DNA of 64,000 bases from Cedecea neteri (GCF_000757825.1 NZ_CP009451.1:4216001-4280000); one strand, 5' to 3'. Positions 49,945 through 59,954 are shown, numbered from the stretch's first letter. Numbers and translations are program-made. Notes: a model not told the origin generated them from the letters alone.

Positions 49945-51150
49945 ATGAAGAGCTTGCAAATGCCTGCAACACTACGTGGTTTAGTCGCAGGGACAACCCT
50001 GCTGCTGATAGCGGCTCCTGCGCTGAGCGCTGAGCAGACCGCAGATGCTCCCCAGGTCGATGCAAAAGCCTGGATTTTGATGGATTACGCCAGTGGGAAA
50101 GTGCTGGCGGAAGGAAATGCCGACGACAAGCTCGATCCGGCAAGTCTGACCAAGCTGATGACCAGCTACGTGGTGGGCCAGGCGCTAAAAGCAGGCAAAA
50201 TTCACCTGACGGATATGGTCACCATCGGGAAAGATGCCTGGGCTACCGGCAACCCGGTGCTGCGCGGCTCTTCGCTGATGTTCCTGAAGCCGGGCGATAA
50301 AGTCTCGGTGGAAGACCTGAACAAGGGCGTTATCATTCAGTCCGGGAACGACGCCAGCATTGCCATTGCCGACTATGTGGCGGGCAGCCAGGATTCGTTC
50401 GTCAGCCTGATGAACAACTATGCGCAGAAGCTCAACCTCACCAACACCACCTTTAAAACCGTGCACGGCCTGGATGCGCCGGGCCAGTTCAGTACCGCTC
50501 GCGATATGGCGCTGCTGGGACGTGCGCTGGTTCATGACGTGCCGGACGAGTACGCGGTTCACAAAGAAAAAGAGTTCACCTTCAACAATATCAAGCAGCC
50601 GAACCGTAACCGCCTGCTGTGGAGCTCGAATCTTAACGTTGACGGCATGAAAACCGGCACCACCGAAGGGGCGGGCTATAACCTGGTCGCTTCTGCAACG
50701 TCCGGCGATATGCGCCTGGTGTCCGTGGTGCTGGGTACCAAAACCGACCGTATCCGTTTTAACGAAAGTGAAAAGCTGCTGACCTGGGGCTTCCGCTTCT
50801 TCGAAACCGTGACGCCGATTAAGCCGGATGCCACTTTCGTGACCCAGCGCGTCTGGTTTGGCGATAAGAGCGAGGTTAATCTTGGCGCGGGGGAAGGCGG
50901 CTCGGTGACCATTCCTCGTGGCCAGCTGAAAAACCTCAAGGCAAGCTTTACGCTGAACGAGCCGCAGCTGACCGCTCCGCTGAAAAAGGGCCAGGCTGTA
51001 GGCACCATCGACTTCCAGCTTAACGGCAAATCGATTGAACAGCGTCCGCTGCTGGTGATGGAGCCGGTAGAAGAGGGCGGTTTCTTCAGCCGCATGTGGG
51101 ACTTCGTGCTGATGAAATTCCACGGCTGGTTCGGGAGCTGGTTCTCTTAA
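49945..51150 (+). CDS. dacC: D-alanyl-D-alanine carboxypeptidase DacC (PBP6)
   Basis: DacC is a periplasmic penicillin-binding protein that trims the terminal D-Ala from peptidoglycan pentapeptides. The 401-residue protein has a signal peptide (to about residue 28). The active-site motifs are SLTK (Ser about 67), SGND (about 130) and KTGT (about 236). A C-terminal beta domain and an amphipathic membrane anchor (about 385-401, [10 protein letters not shown]) follow. Nearly all of it matches E. coli PBP6. The deoR gene converges on it, 3 bases away. Confidence 0.96.
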   Translation: MKSLQMPATLRGLVAGTTLLLIAAPALSAEQTADAPQVDAKAWILMDYASGKVLAEGNADDKLDPASLTKLMTSYVVGQALKAGKIHLTDMVTIGKDAWATGNPVLRGSSLMFLKPGDKVSVEDLNKGVIIQSGNDASIAIADYVAGSQDSFVSLMNNYAQKLNLTNTTFKTVHGLDAPGQFSTARDMALLGRALVHDVPDEYAVHKEKEFTFNNIKQPNRNRLLWSSNLNVDGMKTGTTEGAGYNLVASATSGDMRLVSVVLGTKTDRIRFNESEKLLTWGFRFFETVTPIKPDATFVTQRVWFGDKSEVNLGAGEGGSVTIPRGQLKNLKASFTLNEPQLTAPLKKGQAVGTIDFQLNGKSIEQRPLLVMEPVEEGGFFSRMWDFVLMKFHGWFGSWFS

Positions 51151-51153
51151 GCG

Positions 51154-51918
51154 CTACCACTTCAGCGTCAGGTTTTCCGCCGCGGCGAAGTCAATAAACT
51201 CCGCGGCGGGAGGCCGGTTGCTGATAATCGTTTCAAACGCCGTCAGCGGCCCCATGCAGGCGGCGCGTACCTTGCCAAACTTGGTATCATCCACCACCAG
51301 AATATTCCGCTGGGCCATGCTCAAAGCCCAATGCTTCACTGGCAGCTCATCAAGATTAAAACAGGTCGCGCCGTGGCGCAGATGCACCCCTGCCGCCGAT
51401 AAGAACGCAATATCCGGGCAGATATTCCCCAGACACTCCTGAAAGTTGATCGGCTTGAAAATCGCATTGCTGGCGTGAAACTCGCCGCCGCTTAAAATCA
51501 CCCGGCAGTTGGGCTTATCCTGCAGCGCCAGAAAGGTGTTGAGGGAATAACACAGGCCGGTAAACGGCAGCTCATCGTCAAGGGCGTCGATAATATAAGG
51601 CGTGGTGGTGCCGCAGTCGAAGAACACGGTTTGATGCGGCTCAACGTGCTGCGCGGCAAGTCTTGCGGCGTGGCGCTTTTCTTCAACCTGACGCGTTTTT
51701 TCATCGCTCAGCAGATAGTGGCTGGCCCCCGCGCTGCGAGGCTCCAGCATCACATAGCCGCCCAGCAGAACGACCTGGCCCGGCTCGCTGTTAAGGTCGC
51801 GGCGGATGGTCATTTCTGACACGCCAAGCAGCTGCGAGGCTTCTTTTAGATGAATTTTATCGCTGCGCTTCAGCGCCTGTAGCAGGCGGTTAATGCGCTC
51901 GTCACGGCGGGTTTCCAT
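51154..51918 (-). CDS. deoR: deoxyribose operon repressor DeoR
   Basis: DeoR represses deoxyribonucleoside catabolism genes and is released by deoxyribose-5-phosphate. The 254-residue protein has an N-terminal winged helix-turn-helix (LKEASQLLGVSEMTIRRDL, about residues 24-42) and a sugar-phosphate isomerase-like effector domain (VFFDCGTTTPYIIDAL). It matches E. coli DeoR in length and position beside dacC. cdd in this window is also a nucleoside salvage gene, but DeoR control of cdd is not expected. Confidence 0.95.
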   Translation of the reverse strand: METRRDERINRLLQALKRSDKIHLKEASQLLGVSEMTIRRDLNSEPGQVVLLGGYVMLEPRSAGASHYLLSDEKTRQVEEKRHAARLAAQHVEPHQTVFFDCGTTTPYIIDALDDELPFTGLCYSLNTFLALQDKPNCRVILSGGEFHASNAIFKPINFQECLGNICPDIAFLSAAGVHLRHGATCFNLDELPVKHWALSMAQRNILVVDDTKFGKVRAACMGPLTAFETIISNRPPAAEFIDFAAAENLTLKW

Positions 51919-51937
51919 AGGCCTTCTGCGTTTTTAT

Positions 51938-51963
51938 CCCCTCGCCCCGGTGGGGAAAGGGGC
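51938..51963. repeat. degenerate REP-like palindrome
   Basis: CCCCTCGCCCCGGTGGGGAA is a decayed copy of the CCCTCTCCC palindrome, between deoR and ybjG. Confidence 0.5.
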
Positions 51964-52005
51964 AGGAGGAAATTAAGTTAACGCATCTTACCTGTGGAAA
52001 AACGC

Positions 52006-52614
52006 TTAGTCACGCACCCAGCCTTTGCGGATAGGCAGTGAGAAGCAGTAGCGATAAATCTGATGCAGGCGCTGGTGGATTTGCGGCCCGCGCAGGTTCC
52101 AGACAATCTGCGACAGCAGGCAGGCGCTCATGCCGACCAGCAGGCCGCCCAGCATATCCAGCGGCCAATGCACACCAAGGTAAACGCGGGACCAGGCAAT
52201 CGCGCAGCCGATGGCAAACAACACCACGCCGGACCAGATGCGATGCCAGCACAGGAACGCCAGCGCAAAGGTGAAAATTACCGTGCCGTGGTCGCTCGGG
52301 AAGGAATCATCCGGCGCGTGGTGCAGGAAGTTGTAGCCAAGCCCGACAACGAAAGGCCGGGGATGCGGGAACAGGTGCCCGATGACCCACGAGAGCGCCA
52401 CGCTAATCACCAGCGCCATCCCCGTTTTGATAACCACCTGACGTTGAGCGGACATCTGTTTGCGCTGGCCCCACAGCCAGAGCACGACGATCAGCAGCGG
52501 GACGATGCTGATCAGATCGCGAGCGAAGAATATTGCCAGCTTAACCATCCACTCCGGTGAAGACGGCGTGGCATTAATGAGCAAAAAAAGATTCTGGTTG
52601 AGCGTTTCCATCAT
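52006..52614 (-). CDS. ybjG: undecaprenyl-diphosphate phosphatase YbjG
   Basis: YbjG is a PAP2-family inner-membrane phosphatase that recycles the undecaprenyl carrier used in peptidoglycan synthesis. The 202-residue protein has about five membrane helices and the three PAP2 motifs: HPRPF, PSDHGT and SRVYLGVHWPLD. The C-terminus IRKGWVRD matches E. coli. Its start overlaps the stop of another PAP2 gene (ATGA), so both are expressed together. Confidence 0.94.
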   Translation of the reverse strand: MMETLNQNLFLLINATPSSPEWMVKLAIFFARDLISIVPLLIVVLWLWGQRKQMSAQRQVVIKTGMALVISVALSWVIGHLFPHPRPFVVGLGYNFLHHAPDDSFPSDHGTVIFTFALAFLCWHRIWSGVVLFAIGCAIAWSRVYLGVHWPLDMLGGLLVGMSACLLSQIVWNLRGPQIHQRLHQIYRYCFSLPIRKGWVRD

Positions 52615-53336
52615 AACTTGTCCTGTTCCTTAACTAACCAGGTGGAAATCGCGCCGTAAAGCGCCACCTGGGTTACCCATACCCACCAACCTGCCCACAG
52701 GTTGTGGCTGAAAAAGTGCGCGCCGCGCATCACCTGGCCGTATCCCATGCTCAAGCCAAGAAACAAGCCAAAGCCGAGGAAAAACCACGCCAGGCGCGGG
52801 CGTTCATGGTAAAACAAGAAAAACAGCGCCATGACGCCAAAGCCGCTGGAAGCATGGCCGCCGGGGAAGCATCTTCCCGGCCCGCTGTCTGCCGGTGCGG
52901 CCCCGAACAGTGGGTAAGATGCCGCATTGCCGCCGTACTCCATCAGGCTCCACGGGCACGAATGGTGGCTAAACCCTTTCAGGATGCCGACCGTTAATGC
53001 ACCCAGCCCGATAAGCAGCGCCACCACGACCAGCCGAGGCTGACGGCGCCAGAGCCCCCACAGCAGCGCGATAACGCCGCCAGCAATCACTAAATCCTTC
53101 AACAGGCGGTGGTTCAGCAGATCCAACAGCCGGTCGTTTTGCAGCGGAAAGCTACGGCTTGCGGCGTCAAACCAGTAGCCGGTCAGCCAGCGGTCGAGCC
53201 CTTCATCCCGCGAAAGCCAGCTAAAAACGACAGCCAGTATTATCAGGATGCAAAGCTGGAAAAGATAGAAGCGGGGTGGCAGTCGGTAAAGCAGTTTTGT
53301 CTTATTTACCGTTGGTTTAGGAAAACTTGTCATCAT
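52611..53336 (-). CDS. PAP2-family membrane phosphatase
   Basis: This 241-residue inner-membrane protein has about six hydrophobic segments and PAP2-type motifs in variant form: KGFSHHSCPW (motif 1), PGGHASSGFG (motif 2) and RGAHFFSHNLWAG (motif 3). It is similar in plan to lipid A phosphatase/phosphotransferase-type PAP2 proteins, but I cannot name an orthologue. The substrate is probably a lipid phosphate or diphosphate at the periplasmic face. It precedes ybjG with a 4-base overlap; I do not recall this gene beside ybjG in E. coli K-12. An in-frame ATG three bases further in is an equal start choice. Confidence 0.85.
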   Translation of the reverse strand: MMTSFPKPTVNKTKLLYRLPPRFYLFQLCILIILAVVFSWLSRDEGLDRWLTGYWFDAASRSFPLQNDRLLDLLNHRLLKDLVIAGGVIALLWGLWRRQPRLVVVALLIGLGALTVGILKGFSHHSCPWSLMEYGGNAASYPLFGAAPADSGPGRCFPGGHASSGFGVMALFFLFYHERPRLAWFFLGFGLFLGLSMGYGQVMRGAHFFSHNLWAGWWVWVTQVALYGAISTWLVKEQDKL

Positions 53337-53526
53337 GTAAATGGCGAATACCGTACTGACCTTAATATAATGGCAGCAGAATATTCATCGCAGATTAAGA
53401 AATCCTTAATAGAATTGAGTTATCATGGGCGCGCATTTACAGCCCGTGCTATTTGTCAGCCTTTGACTACCGCTGGCACGGGCAATTGAATACACTCTGC
53501 GCGTTTCTTTATCTTCTGAGTTCCTA

Positions 53527-54759
53527 ATGCAAAATAATACGATAGCTAACAAATCGTTAGGCCGTCAGGCGTTGCTGTTCCCGCTCTGCCTGGTGCTCTA
53601 CGAATTCTCAACTTATATCGGCAATGACATGATCCAGCCGGGGATGCTGGCCGTCGTGGACCAGTTCCAGGCGGGCGTGGAATGGGTACCGACCTCGATG
53701 ACGGCTTACCTGGCCGGCGGCATGTTCCTGCAGTGGCTGCTCGGGCCGCTGTCTGACCGTATTGGCCGCCGTCCGGTGATGCTGACCGGCGTGGTCTGGT
53801 TTATTGTCACCTGCCTTGCCACGCTGCTGGCGCAGGATATTCAGCAGTTCACCTTCCTGCGCTTCCTGCAGGGCGTCAGCCTGTGCTTTATCGGCGCGGT
53901 GGGTTACGCCGCTATTCAGGAATCGTTCGAAGAGTCGGTTTGTATCAAGATAACGGCGCTGATGGCGAACGTGGCGCTGATAGCGCCTCTGCTGGGGCCG
54001 CTGGTGGGCGCGGCGTGGATACACGTTGCTCCCTGGGAAACAATGTTCATCCTGTTTGCACTGCTGGCCGCTATCTCTTTCTTCGGGCTGCACAAGGCCA
54101 TGCCGGAAACTGCAACGCGCCTCGGCGAGAAGCTTTCTCTGAAAGAGCTTGGGCATGACTATAAGCTGGTGCTGAAAAACCTGCGGTTTGTCTCGGGTGC
54201 GCTGGCGACGGGCTTTGTGAGCCTGCCGCTGCTGGCGTGGATTGCCCAGTCGCCGGTGATTATCATCAGCGGGGAAAATCTCAGCACCTATGAATACGGC
54301 CTGCTGCAGGTGCCTATCTTTGGCGCGCTGATCCTCGGTAACCTGGTGCTGGCGAAGCTTACGTCCCGCCGCAGCGTGCGAAGCCTGATTATTATGGGCG
54401 GCTGGTGGATTGTACCCGGCCTGATTGTGGCCGCGGTGGCAACGGTGGTTTCTTCCCACGCTTATCTGTGGATGACCGCGGGCCTGAGTCTTTATGCCTT
54501 CGGTATCGGCCTGGCGAACGCCGGCCTGGTGCGCCTGACGCTGTTTGCCAGCGACATGAGTAAAGGTACGGTGTCGGCGGCGATGGGGATGCTACAGATG
54601 CTTATCTTTACGGTCGGTATTGAGCTGAGCAAGCATATTTATCAGTTCGGCGGCAACGGGCTGTTCAGCCTGTTTAACCTGCTGGGCGGCGTGCTCTGGC
54701 TTGGCTTAATGGTGGTGTTCCTGAAGGATAAAACCGTCGGGCAGGCGCGAGACGCCTGA
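53527..54759 (+). CDS. mdfA: multidrug efflux MFS transporter MdfA (Cmr)
   Basis: MdfA exports chloramphenicol and diverse lipophilic or cationic drugs in exchange for protons. The 410-residue protein has twelve hydrophobic segments, the acidic residue in [11 protein letters not shown] of the first helix (Glu about 26) needed for cation recognition, and motif A in [12 protein letters not shown]. Length and sequence equal E. coli MdfA. The 190-base gap upstream is AT-rich and contains its promoter; I could not fix -35 and -10 boxes. Confidence 0.96.
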   Translation: MQNNTIANKSLGRQALLFPLCLVLYEFSTYIGNDMIQPGMLAVVDQFQAGVEWVPTSMTAYLAGGMFLQWLLGPLSDRIGRRPVMLTGVVWFIVTCLATLLAQDIQQFTFLRFLQGVSLCFIGAVGYAAIQESFEESVCIKITALMANVALIAPLLGPLVGAAWIHVAPWETMFILFALLAAISFFGLHKAMPETATRLGEKLSLKELGHDYKLVLKNLRFVSGALATGFVSLPLLAWIAQSPVIIISGENLSTYEYGLLQVPIFGALILGNLVLAKLTSRRSVRSLIIMGGWWIVPGLIVAAVATVVSSHAYLWMTAGLSLYAFGIGLANAGLVRLTLFASDMSKGTVSAAMGMLQMLIFTVGIELSKHIYQFGGNGLFSLFNLLGGVLWLGLMVVFLKDKTVGQARDA

Positions 54760-54763
54760 TTTT

Positions 54764-54918
54764 ACCCTCACCCTAACCCTCTCCCTAAAAGGGCGAGGGG
54801 ATAAAGGCAAGGTAGTTCGATTGCTTTGCATCCTCTGCCTAAAAGGGCAGGGATAAAGACAGGCAGTTAAATTGTTTTGCACCCTCTCCCCTGTGGGGAG
54901 AGGGTCGGGGTGAGGGGC
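54764..54918. repeat. REP-like cluster with tandem unit between mdfA and metG
   Basis: CCCTCACCCTAACCCTCTCC (54765-54784) opens the block and AGGGTCGGGGTGAGGGG (54901-54917) closes it, as inverted ends. Inside, a unit of about 50 bases beginning GGATAAAG and ending TTTGCAYCCTCT occurs twice in tandem (from about 54799 and from about 54851) with some divergence. The block ends one base before the metG stop codon. Confidence 0.75.
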
Positions 54919-56955
54919 TTACTTAACCGCCATGCCCGGCTGGGCACCGCTGTCCGGGCTCAGCAGGAAGATATCTTTCCCGCCAGGACCTGCGGCCATC
55001 ACCATCCCTTCAGAGACACCAAAGCGCATCTTACGTGGGGCGAGGTTGGCCACCATCACGGTCAGGCGACCTTCCAGCTTCGACGGGTCAGGATAAGCGG
55101 TACGAATACCAGAGAAGACGTTGCGTTTCTCGCCCCCGAGGTCAAGCGTCAGGCGCAGCAGCTTGTCGGAGCCTTCTACGAATTCCGCTTTCTCAATCAG
55201 CGCGATGCGCATATCCACCTTCGCGAAGTCATCAAAGGTGATGGTCTCCTGAATCGGATCGTCCGCCAGCGGGCCGGTTACCGGCGTGGAATTCAGCGCC
55301 TTCACTTCTTCTTTAGACGCTTCTACCAGCGCTTCCACCTGTTTGGTTTCAATACGGTTATACAGCGCCTTGAAGCTGCTCACTTTGTGGTTCAGCAGCG
55401 GCGTGGCGATGCTGTCCCAGCTCAGTTCGGCGTTCAGGAACGCTTCTGCACGTTCAGTCAGCGACGGCAGAACCGGCTTCAGGTAGGTCATCAGCACGCG
55501 GAACAGGTTGATGCCCATGGAGCAGATAGCCTGCAGGTCAGCATCGCGGCCTTCCTGTTTAGCCACAACCCACGGAGCCTGTTCGTCCACGTAGCGGTTA
55601 GCGATATCCGCCAGCGCCATGATCTCGCGAACGGCACGGCCAAACTCACGGCTATTCCATGCTTCACCGATGCTTTCTGCCGCGTCGGTAAAGGTTTTGT
55701 ACAACTCGGCATCGGCAATCTCTGCCGCCAGCATGCCGTCAAAACGTTTGGCGATGAAGCCGGCGTTACGGGAGGCAAGGTTCACCACTTTGTTGACGAT
55801 GTCGCTGTTCACGCGCTGCACGAAGTCTTCCAGGTTAAGGTCGATATCGTCGATGCGGGAAGAAAGTTTCGCGGTGTAGTAGTAGCGCAAGCTGTCGGCA
55901 TCAAAGTGATTCAGCCAGGTGCTGGCTTTGATGAAGGTACCGCGAGACTTGGACATCTTCGCGCCGTTTACCGTCACGTAGCCGTGCACAAACAGGTTGG
56001 TCGGCTTGCGGAAGTTGCTGCCTTCCATCATGGCTGGCCAGAACAGGCTGTGGAAGTAAACGATGTCTTTGCCGATGAAGTGGTACAGGTCGGTGCTGGA
56101 ATCTTTCTTCCAGTATTCGTCGAAGCTGGTGGTGTCGCCGCGCTTATCGCACAGGTTCTTAAAGGAGCCCATGTAGCCGATCGGCGCATCCAGCCAGACG
56201 TAGAAATATTTTCCCGGTGCGTTCGGGATTTCGAAGCCGAAGTAAGGCGCATCGCGGGAGATATCCCACTGCTGCAGGCCGGACTCGAACCACTCCTGCA
56301 TCTTGTTAGCCACCTGCTCCTGCAGCGCGCCGCTGCGGGTCCACGCCTGCAGCATTTCGCTGAAGGACGGCAGGTCGAAGAAGAAGTGCTCGGAATCACG
56401 CATTTCTGGCGTCGCGCCGGACACCACGGATTTCGGATCGATAAGTTCGGTTGGGCTGTAGGTTGAGCCGCACACTTCGCAGTTATCGCCGTACTGATCC
56501 GGGGCTTTACATTTCGGGCAGGTGCCTTTGACAAAACGGTCCGGCAGGAACATGCCTTTTTCCGGATCGTAGAGCTGAGAAATAGTGCGGTTCTTGATAA
56601 AACCGTTCTCTTTCAGGCGGCCATAAATCAGCTCCGACAGCTCGCGGTTCTCGTCGCTGTGCGTGGAGTGGTAGTTGTCATAGCTGATGTTAAAGCCTGC
56701 AAAATCAGTCTGATGCTCCTGACTCATTTCGGTAATCATCTGCTCCGGGGTAATTCCCAGTTGCTGAGCTTTCAGCATGATAGGCGTGCCGTGGGCGTCG
56801 TCTGCGCAGATGAAGTTAACCTCGTTGCCGCGCATTCGTTGGTAACGGACCCAGACATCAGCCTGAATATGCTCCAGCATGTGACCGAGGTGGATTGAGC
56901 CGTTTGCGTACGGCAGGGCGCACGTTACCAATATTTTTTTCGCGGGTTGAGTCAT
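54919..56955 (-). CDS. metG: methionyl-tRNA synthetase
   Basis: MetG charges tRNA-Met with methionine. The 678-residue protein has the class I motif HLGH (about residues 21-24), the zinc knuckle CPKC...CEVC (about 146-162) and KMSKS (about 333-337). The C-terminal dimerising tRNA-binding domain (about 575-678, [12 protein letters not shown]) completes it. It matches E. coli MetG almost throughout. It is divergent from mrp, as in E. coli, and a long antisense frame across it is not coding. Confidence 0.98.
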   Translation of the reverse strand: MTQPAKKILVTCALPYANGSIHLGHMLEHIQADVWVRYQRMRGNEVNFICADDAHGTPIMLKAQQLGITPEQMITEMSQEHQTDFAGFNISYDNYHSTHSDENRELSELIYGRLKENGFIKNRTISQLYDPEKGMFLPDRFVKGTCPKCKAPDQYGDNCEVCGSTYSPTELIDPKSVVSGATPEMRDSEHFFFDLPSFSEMLQAWTRSGALQEQVANKMQEWFESGLQQWDISRDAPYFGFEIPNAPGKYFYVWLDAPIGYMGSFKNLCDKRGDTTSFDEYWKKDSSTDLYHFIGKDIVYFHSLFWPAMMEGSNFRKPTNLFVHGYVTVNGAKMSKSRGTFIKASTWLNHFDADSLRYYYTAKLSSRIDDIDLNLEDFVQRVNSDIVNKVVNLASRNAGFIAKRFDGMLAAEIADAELYKTFTDAAESIGEAWNSREFGRAVREIMALADIANRYVDEQAPWVVAKQEGRDADLQAICSMGINLFRVLMTYLKPVLPSLTERAEAFLNAELSWDSIATPLLNHKVSSFKALYNRIETKQVEALVEASKEEVKALNSTPVTGPLADDPIQETITFDDFAKVDMRIALIEKAEFVEGSDKLLRLTLDLGGEKRNVFSGIRTAYPDPSKLEGRLTVMVANLAPRKMRFGVSEGMVMAAGPGGKDIFLLSPDSGAQPGMAVK

Positions 56956-57117
56956 AGTGGGAATTGCATCTTCTGATTTAAAAAAGGGGATTCGATATTA
57001 CCGGATTGGCAATTGTTTAGTAACCCCAAAGCCCGCAATAACCGCACATGAATAGGCGGCGCGGTTTCTGGTATGCTTAGCGGATTGCAATGTCCGATAA
57101 AAACATAAGGAGTCGGG

Positions 57118-58230
57118 ATGAATTCGCAATCCCCGTCCAGCAAGTCCCCGGAACAGCTACGCGCGATGGTCGCCGGGACCCTGGCCAATTTTCAGCACCC
57201 TACCTTGAAGCACAATCTCACCGCGTTGAAGGCGCTGCACCATGTGGCGATGCTTGACGACACGCTGCACGTCGAGCTACAGATGCCGTTCGCCTGGCAA
57301 AGCGGGTTTGACGCCCTGAAAGAGACCTGCAGTTCAGACCTGCTGCGGATCACCGGCGCGAAAGCGGTGGACTGGAAGCTGCATCACCACATTGCCACGC
57401 TTAAGCGGGTTAAGAACCAGCCCGGCGTTAACGGCGTAAAAAATATCATTGCCGTTAGCTCCGGCAAAGGCGGCGTGGGGAAATCGACCACTGCGGTAAA
57501 CGTGGCGCTGGCTTTAGCGGCAGAAGGGGCCAAAGTCGGTATTCTCGATGCCGATATTTATGGCCCGTCGATCCCAACCATGCTGGGCGCTGAGCACGAA
57601 CGCCCAACGTCCCCGGACGGCAAGCACATGGCGCCAATCGTGGCGCATGGCCTGGCGACCAACTCGATTGGTTACCTCGTCACCGACGAAAACGCCATGG
57701 TCTGGCGCGGCCCGATGGCCAGCAAGGCTTTGATGCAGATGCTGCAGGAAACCCTGTGGCCTGACCTGGATTACCTGGTCATCGATATGCCGCCGGGTAC
57801 CGGTGATATCCAGCTGACGCTGGCGCAGAACATCCCGGTTACCGGGGCGATGGTGGTCACCACGCCGCAGGACATCGCGCTGATTGACGCCCGCAAAGGG
57901 ATCGTGATGTTCGAGAAAGTTGAGGTGCCGGTCGTGGGCATTGTAGAGAATATGAGCATTCATATTTGCAGCAACTGCGGCCATCAGGAGCCTATCTTCG
58001 GTACGGGCGGCGCTGAGAAGCTGGCGCAGCAGTATCACACGACTTTGCTGGGCCAGCTGCCGCTGCACATTACGCTGCGTGAAGACCTGGATGCCGGTAA
58101 GCCGACGGTCATCAACCGCCCGGAAAGCGACATCACCACGCTGTACCGTGAGCTGGCCGGCCGCGTGGCCGCTCAGCTTTACTGGAACGGGGAAGTGATC
58201 CCGAGCGAGATCGCCTTCAGAGCGGTGTGA
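57118..58230 (+). CDS. mrp: iron-sulfur cluster carrier ATPase Mrp/ApbC
   Basis: Mrp (ApbC) is a cytoplasmic P-loop NTPase that binds and transfers 4Fe-4S clusters. The 370-residue protein has an N-terminal DUF59-like region (about residues 10-90) and the deviant Walker A SSGKGGVGKST (about 111-121). The CSNC cysteine pair (about 283-286) holds the shared cluster of the dimer. The sequence is very close to E. coli Mrp. AAGGAG lies 7 bases before ATG 57118. Confidence 0.97.
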   Translation: MNSQSPSSKSPEQLRAMVAGTLANFQHPTLKHNLTALKALHHVAMLDDTLHVELQMPFAWQSGFDALKETCSSDLLRITGAKAVDWKLHHHIATLKRVKNQPGVNGVKNIIAVSSGKGGVGKSTTAVNVALALAAEGAKVGILDADIYGPSIPTMLGAEHERPTSPDGKHMAPIVAHGLATNSIGYLVTDENAMVWRGPMASKALMQMLQETLWPDLDYLVIDMPPGTGDIQLTLAQNIPVTGAMVVTTPQDIALIDARKGIVMFEKVEVPVVGIVENMSIHICSNCGHQEPIFGTGGAEKLAQQYHTTLLGQLPLHITLREDLDAGKPTVINRPESDITTLYRELAGRVAAQLYWNGEVIPSEIAFRAV

Positions 58231-58257
58231 AAATTTAGACGCAGCTCCATTCTTGCT

Positions 58258-58296
58258 TTCCCCCTCTCCCTCTGGGAGAGGGCCGGGGTGAGGGGG
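58258..58296. repeat. REP-like palindrome between mrp and the acetyltransferase gene
   Basis: CCCCCTCTCCCTCTGGGAGA followed by GGGCCGGGGTGAGGGGG is a single copy of the window's common palindrome, placed between convergent genes. Confidence 0.75.
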
Positions 58297-58322
58297 AGAG
58301 ATTATTTTCAGGAGATGAGGGG

Positions 58323-58748
58323 CTACTTCAGCACATAATGCAGTAAATAATACTCGCCGTCTGGCCCGTCTCCCGGCGCTTCTATATGCCAGCCGTTACG
58401 CCGATAAAACTCAATCGCGTGTTCATTTTTCGCCAGGCACTTTAACGATCCCGTGCCGGTAAATTCACTCTGCACTTTCTCCAGCAGCGCCTTGCCCGCA
58501 CCCGTCCCCTGAGATTCCGGGCTGACGAACAGGTTATGCAAAAAGTTGTCCTGCACCCAGACGGAAGCGAAGCCAATGCGGTGCCCGTTTTCTTCGGCTA
58601 CCCAGATGCGTTCATCCTGAGTGGAACTGTCAAAGTCTTCAAGCTGCCAGGCGCTGCTGTCCAGCCAGGGCCAGGCTTTTCGGCGGGCGTGGAGATAAAG
58701 GGTACGTAGGAAGGGACGGTCAGATTCTTGCCAAAGTCGTAGTATCAA
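58323..58748 (-). CDS. GNAT-family N-acetyltransferase
   Basis: This protein of about 141 residues has the acetyl-CoA-binding motif of the GNAT fold (LFVSPESQGTGAGKALLEKV), followed by LKCLAKNEHAIEFYRRNGW, a typical motif B. The substrate is unknown. I chose TTG 58748 (LILRLWQESDRPFLRTLYLH), because family members begin just before this strand and AAAGGCAACCA precedes it; an ATG at 58811 would add 21 unconserved residues. It sits between mrp and yehS, convergent with mrp. Confidence 0.8.
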   Translation of the reverse strand: MILRLWQESDRPFLRTLYLHARRKAWPWLDSSAWQLEDFDSSTQDERIWVAEENGHRIGFASVWVQDNFLHNLFVSPESQGTGAGKALLEKVQSEFTGTGSLKCLAKNEHAIEFYRRNGWHIEAPGDGPDGEYYLLHYVLK

Positions 58749-58916
58749 ATGGTTGCCTTTTATGAGGAAAATTCGCCCATCGAGTCTACCCTTAAGCCTG
58801 AGCGTTGCCAATAAACGGCCGCCAATGACGGGACAAGCGGATAAATCCGCCTGGTTTATGTTACAACGCGGTCGCTTCTCTATATACTGCCCGCTTTTGG
58901 ACCCTGAGATTGCCCC

Positions 58917-59390
58917 ATGTTGAATAATGACGTACTGCTAAGCGTTCGCTATATGCTGAACCTGAATAACGACGGAATCGTTAAGATCCTTGCCCTGACC
59001 GGCACCGACGTCCCCGCTGAACAAATCGTTCCGTGGCTGAAGAAAGAGGACGAAGAGGGCTTCAAAGCCTGCCCGGATCTGATCATGGCAAACTTTCTCA
59101 ACGGTCTGATCTACTTCAAACGCGGCAAAGATGAAAGCAAACCGGAGCCGAAGCTTGAGCGTCGGATGACCAACAACATTATCCTGAAAAAGCTGCGTAT
59201 CGCTTTTGAGCTGAAGTCCGACGACGTGCTGGAGATCCTGACCGCCCAGCAGTTCCGCATCTCTATGCCGGAAATTACCGCCATGATGCGTAACCCGGAT
59301 CATAAAAACTACCGCGAGTGCGGCGATCAGTTCCTGCGCTACTTCCTGCGCGGCCTGACCCAGCGTCTGAAGCCTGCGAAAGCGGAATAA
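58917..59390 (+). CDS. yehS: DUF1456-family protein YehS
   Basis: This 157-residue cytoplasmic protein of unknown function contains two tandem DUF1456 repeats. The first starts at NDVLLSVRYML (about residues 4-70), the second at NNIILKKLRIAF (about 87-150), and both contain the MPEITAMMR- or WLKKEDEEGF-type segments. It is clearly orthologous to E. coli YehS. It sits in the same broad region as metG and mrp, as in E. coli, but directly beside them here. Confidence 0.93.
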   Translation: MLNNDVLLSVRYMLNLNNDGIVKILALTGTDVPAEQIVPWLKKEDEEGFKACPDLIMANFLNGLIYFKRGKDESKPEPKLERRMTNNIILKKLRIAFELKSDDVLEILTAQQFRISMPEITAMMRNPDHKNYRECGDQFLRYFLRGLTQRLKPAKAE

Positions 59391-59398
59391 GACGATGC

Positions 59399-59421
59399 GC
59401 GGGTGAGGCTCTCTCACCCGC
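59399..59421 (+). terminator. hairpin after yehS
   Basis: GCGGGTGAG and CTCACCCGC form a 9-bp stem with a 5-base loop; the T-run is absent, so termination is only possible. It lies between convergent genes. Confidence 0.45.
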
Positions 59422-59441
59422 CAGATAAAAGCCTTGATGCG

Positions 59442-59735
59442 TTACTTTTCTGTCGGAATAATTTCCCCGTGAGCCCGGTGTTTACCGGTCCAGCTGACGG
59501 AAGGACTGCCGTCAGGCATCACCGCAATGGATAACACCACGCCCTGACCATGCGCCTCATAGAAGTTATCGTTGACCTTCTTCAACACCATCTGCTTGCC
59601 GTTGAGAAAGACCGGCCCCCCGTTATCGATATGCACATCCCCCGGCGCACCGTGCCCGTTGAACAGCGGCAGGGCGGCGTTTGCCAGGCCGCTGACCAGG
59701 CCCAGCGGCAGAATCAACTTTTTCAGCTTGCTCAT
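59442..59735 (-). CDS. small secreted protein of unknown function
   Basis: This 97-residue protein has a clear signal peptide (KKLILPLGLVSGLANA, cleavage about residue 20) and no further membrane segment. It is therefore probably periplasmic or secreted. The mature part is rich in Gly and Val with charged residues (PVFLNGKQMVLKKVNDNFYE, then MPDGSPSVSWTGKHR), suggesting a small beta-sheet domain. It has no cysteine. I do not recognise the family. An inverted repeat lies 40-70 bases upstream of its start. Codon use and the signal peptide make it a convincing gene. Confidence 0.75.
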   Translation of the reverse strand: MSKLKKLILPLGLVSGLANAALPLFNGHGAPGDVHIDNGGPVFLNGKQMVLKKVNDNFYEAHGQGVVLSIAVMPDGSPSVSWTGKHRAHGEIIPTEK

Positions 59736-59775
59736 CAGTCATTCACTCATCTGTCTTATCAGTAATTAATTTCAT

Positions 59776-59805
59776 CGCGGAATAATACAATTTCTATTAT
59801 TCGCG
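59776..59805. promoter_or_regulatory. inverted repeat upstream of the small secreted protein gene
   Basis: CGCGGAATAATA and TATTATTCGCG pair with a single bulged G around 7 bases. Its position fits an operator; the remaining 150 bases up to the esterase gene show nothing I can name. Confidence 0.4.
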
Positions 59806-59954
59806 ATTAGATATCTTGCGCTTTCGGCGGAGCGCCACCTTGACGTGAATCAACCAGGTCAATGTCGGCAGATGAATTTTTTTGCACGATCGATGACGGC
59901 AGCTGAAGTCCAAAGGGGATAACTGCCGTTACCCCCAATTCTACCGCGCTGGGC

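Noticed and set aside
54877-56466. Open frame of 529 codons on the plus strand across metG
   Set aside because: It lies antisense to the highly conserved metG. Its composition (rich in Arg, His, Gln, Val) is what the complement of GC-rich codons gives, and it resembles no protein.
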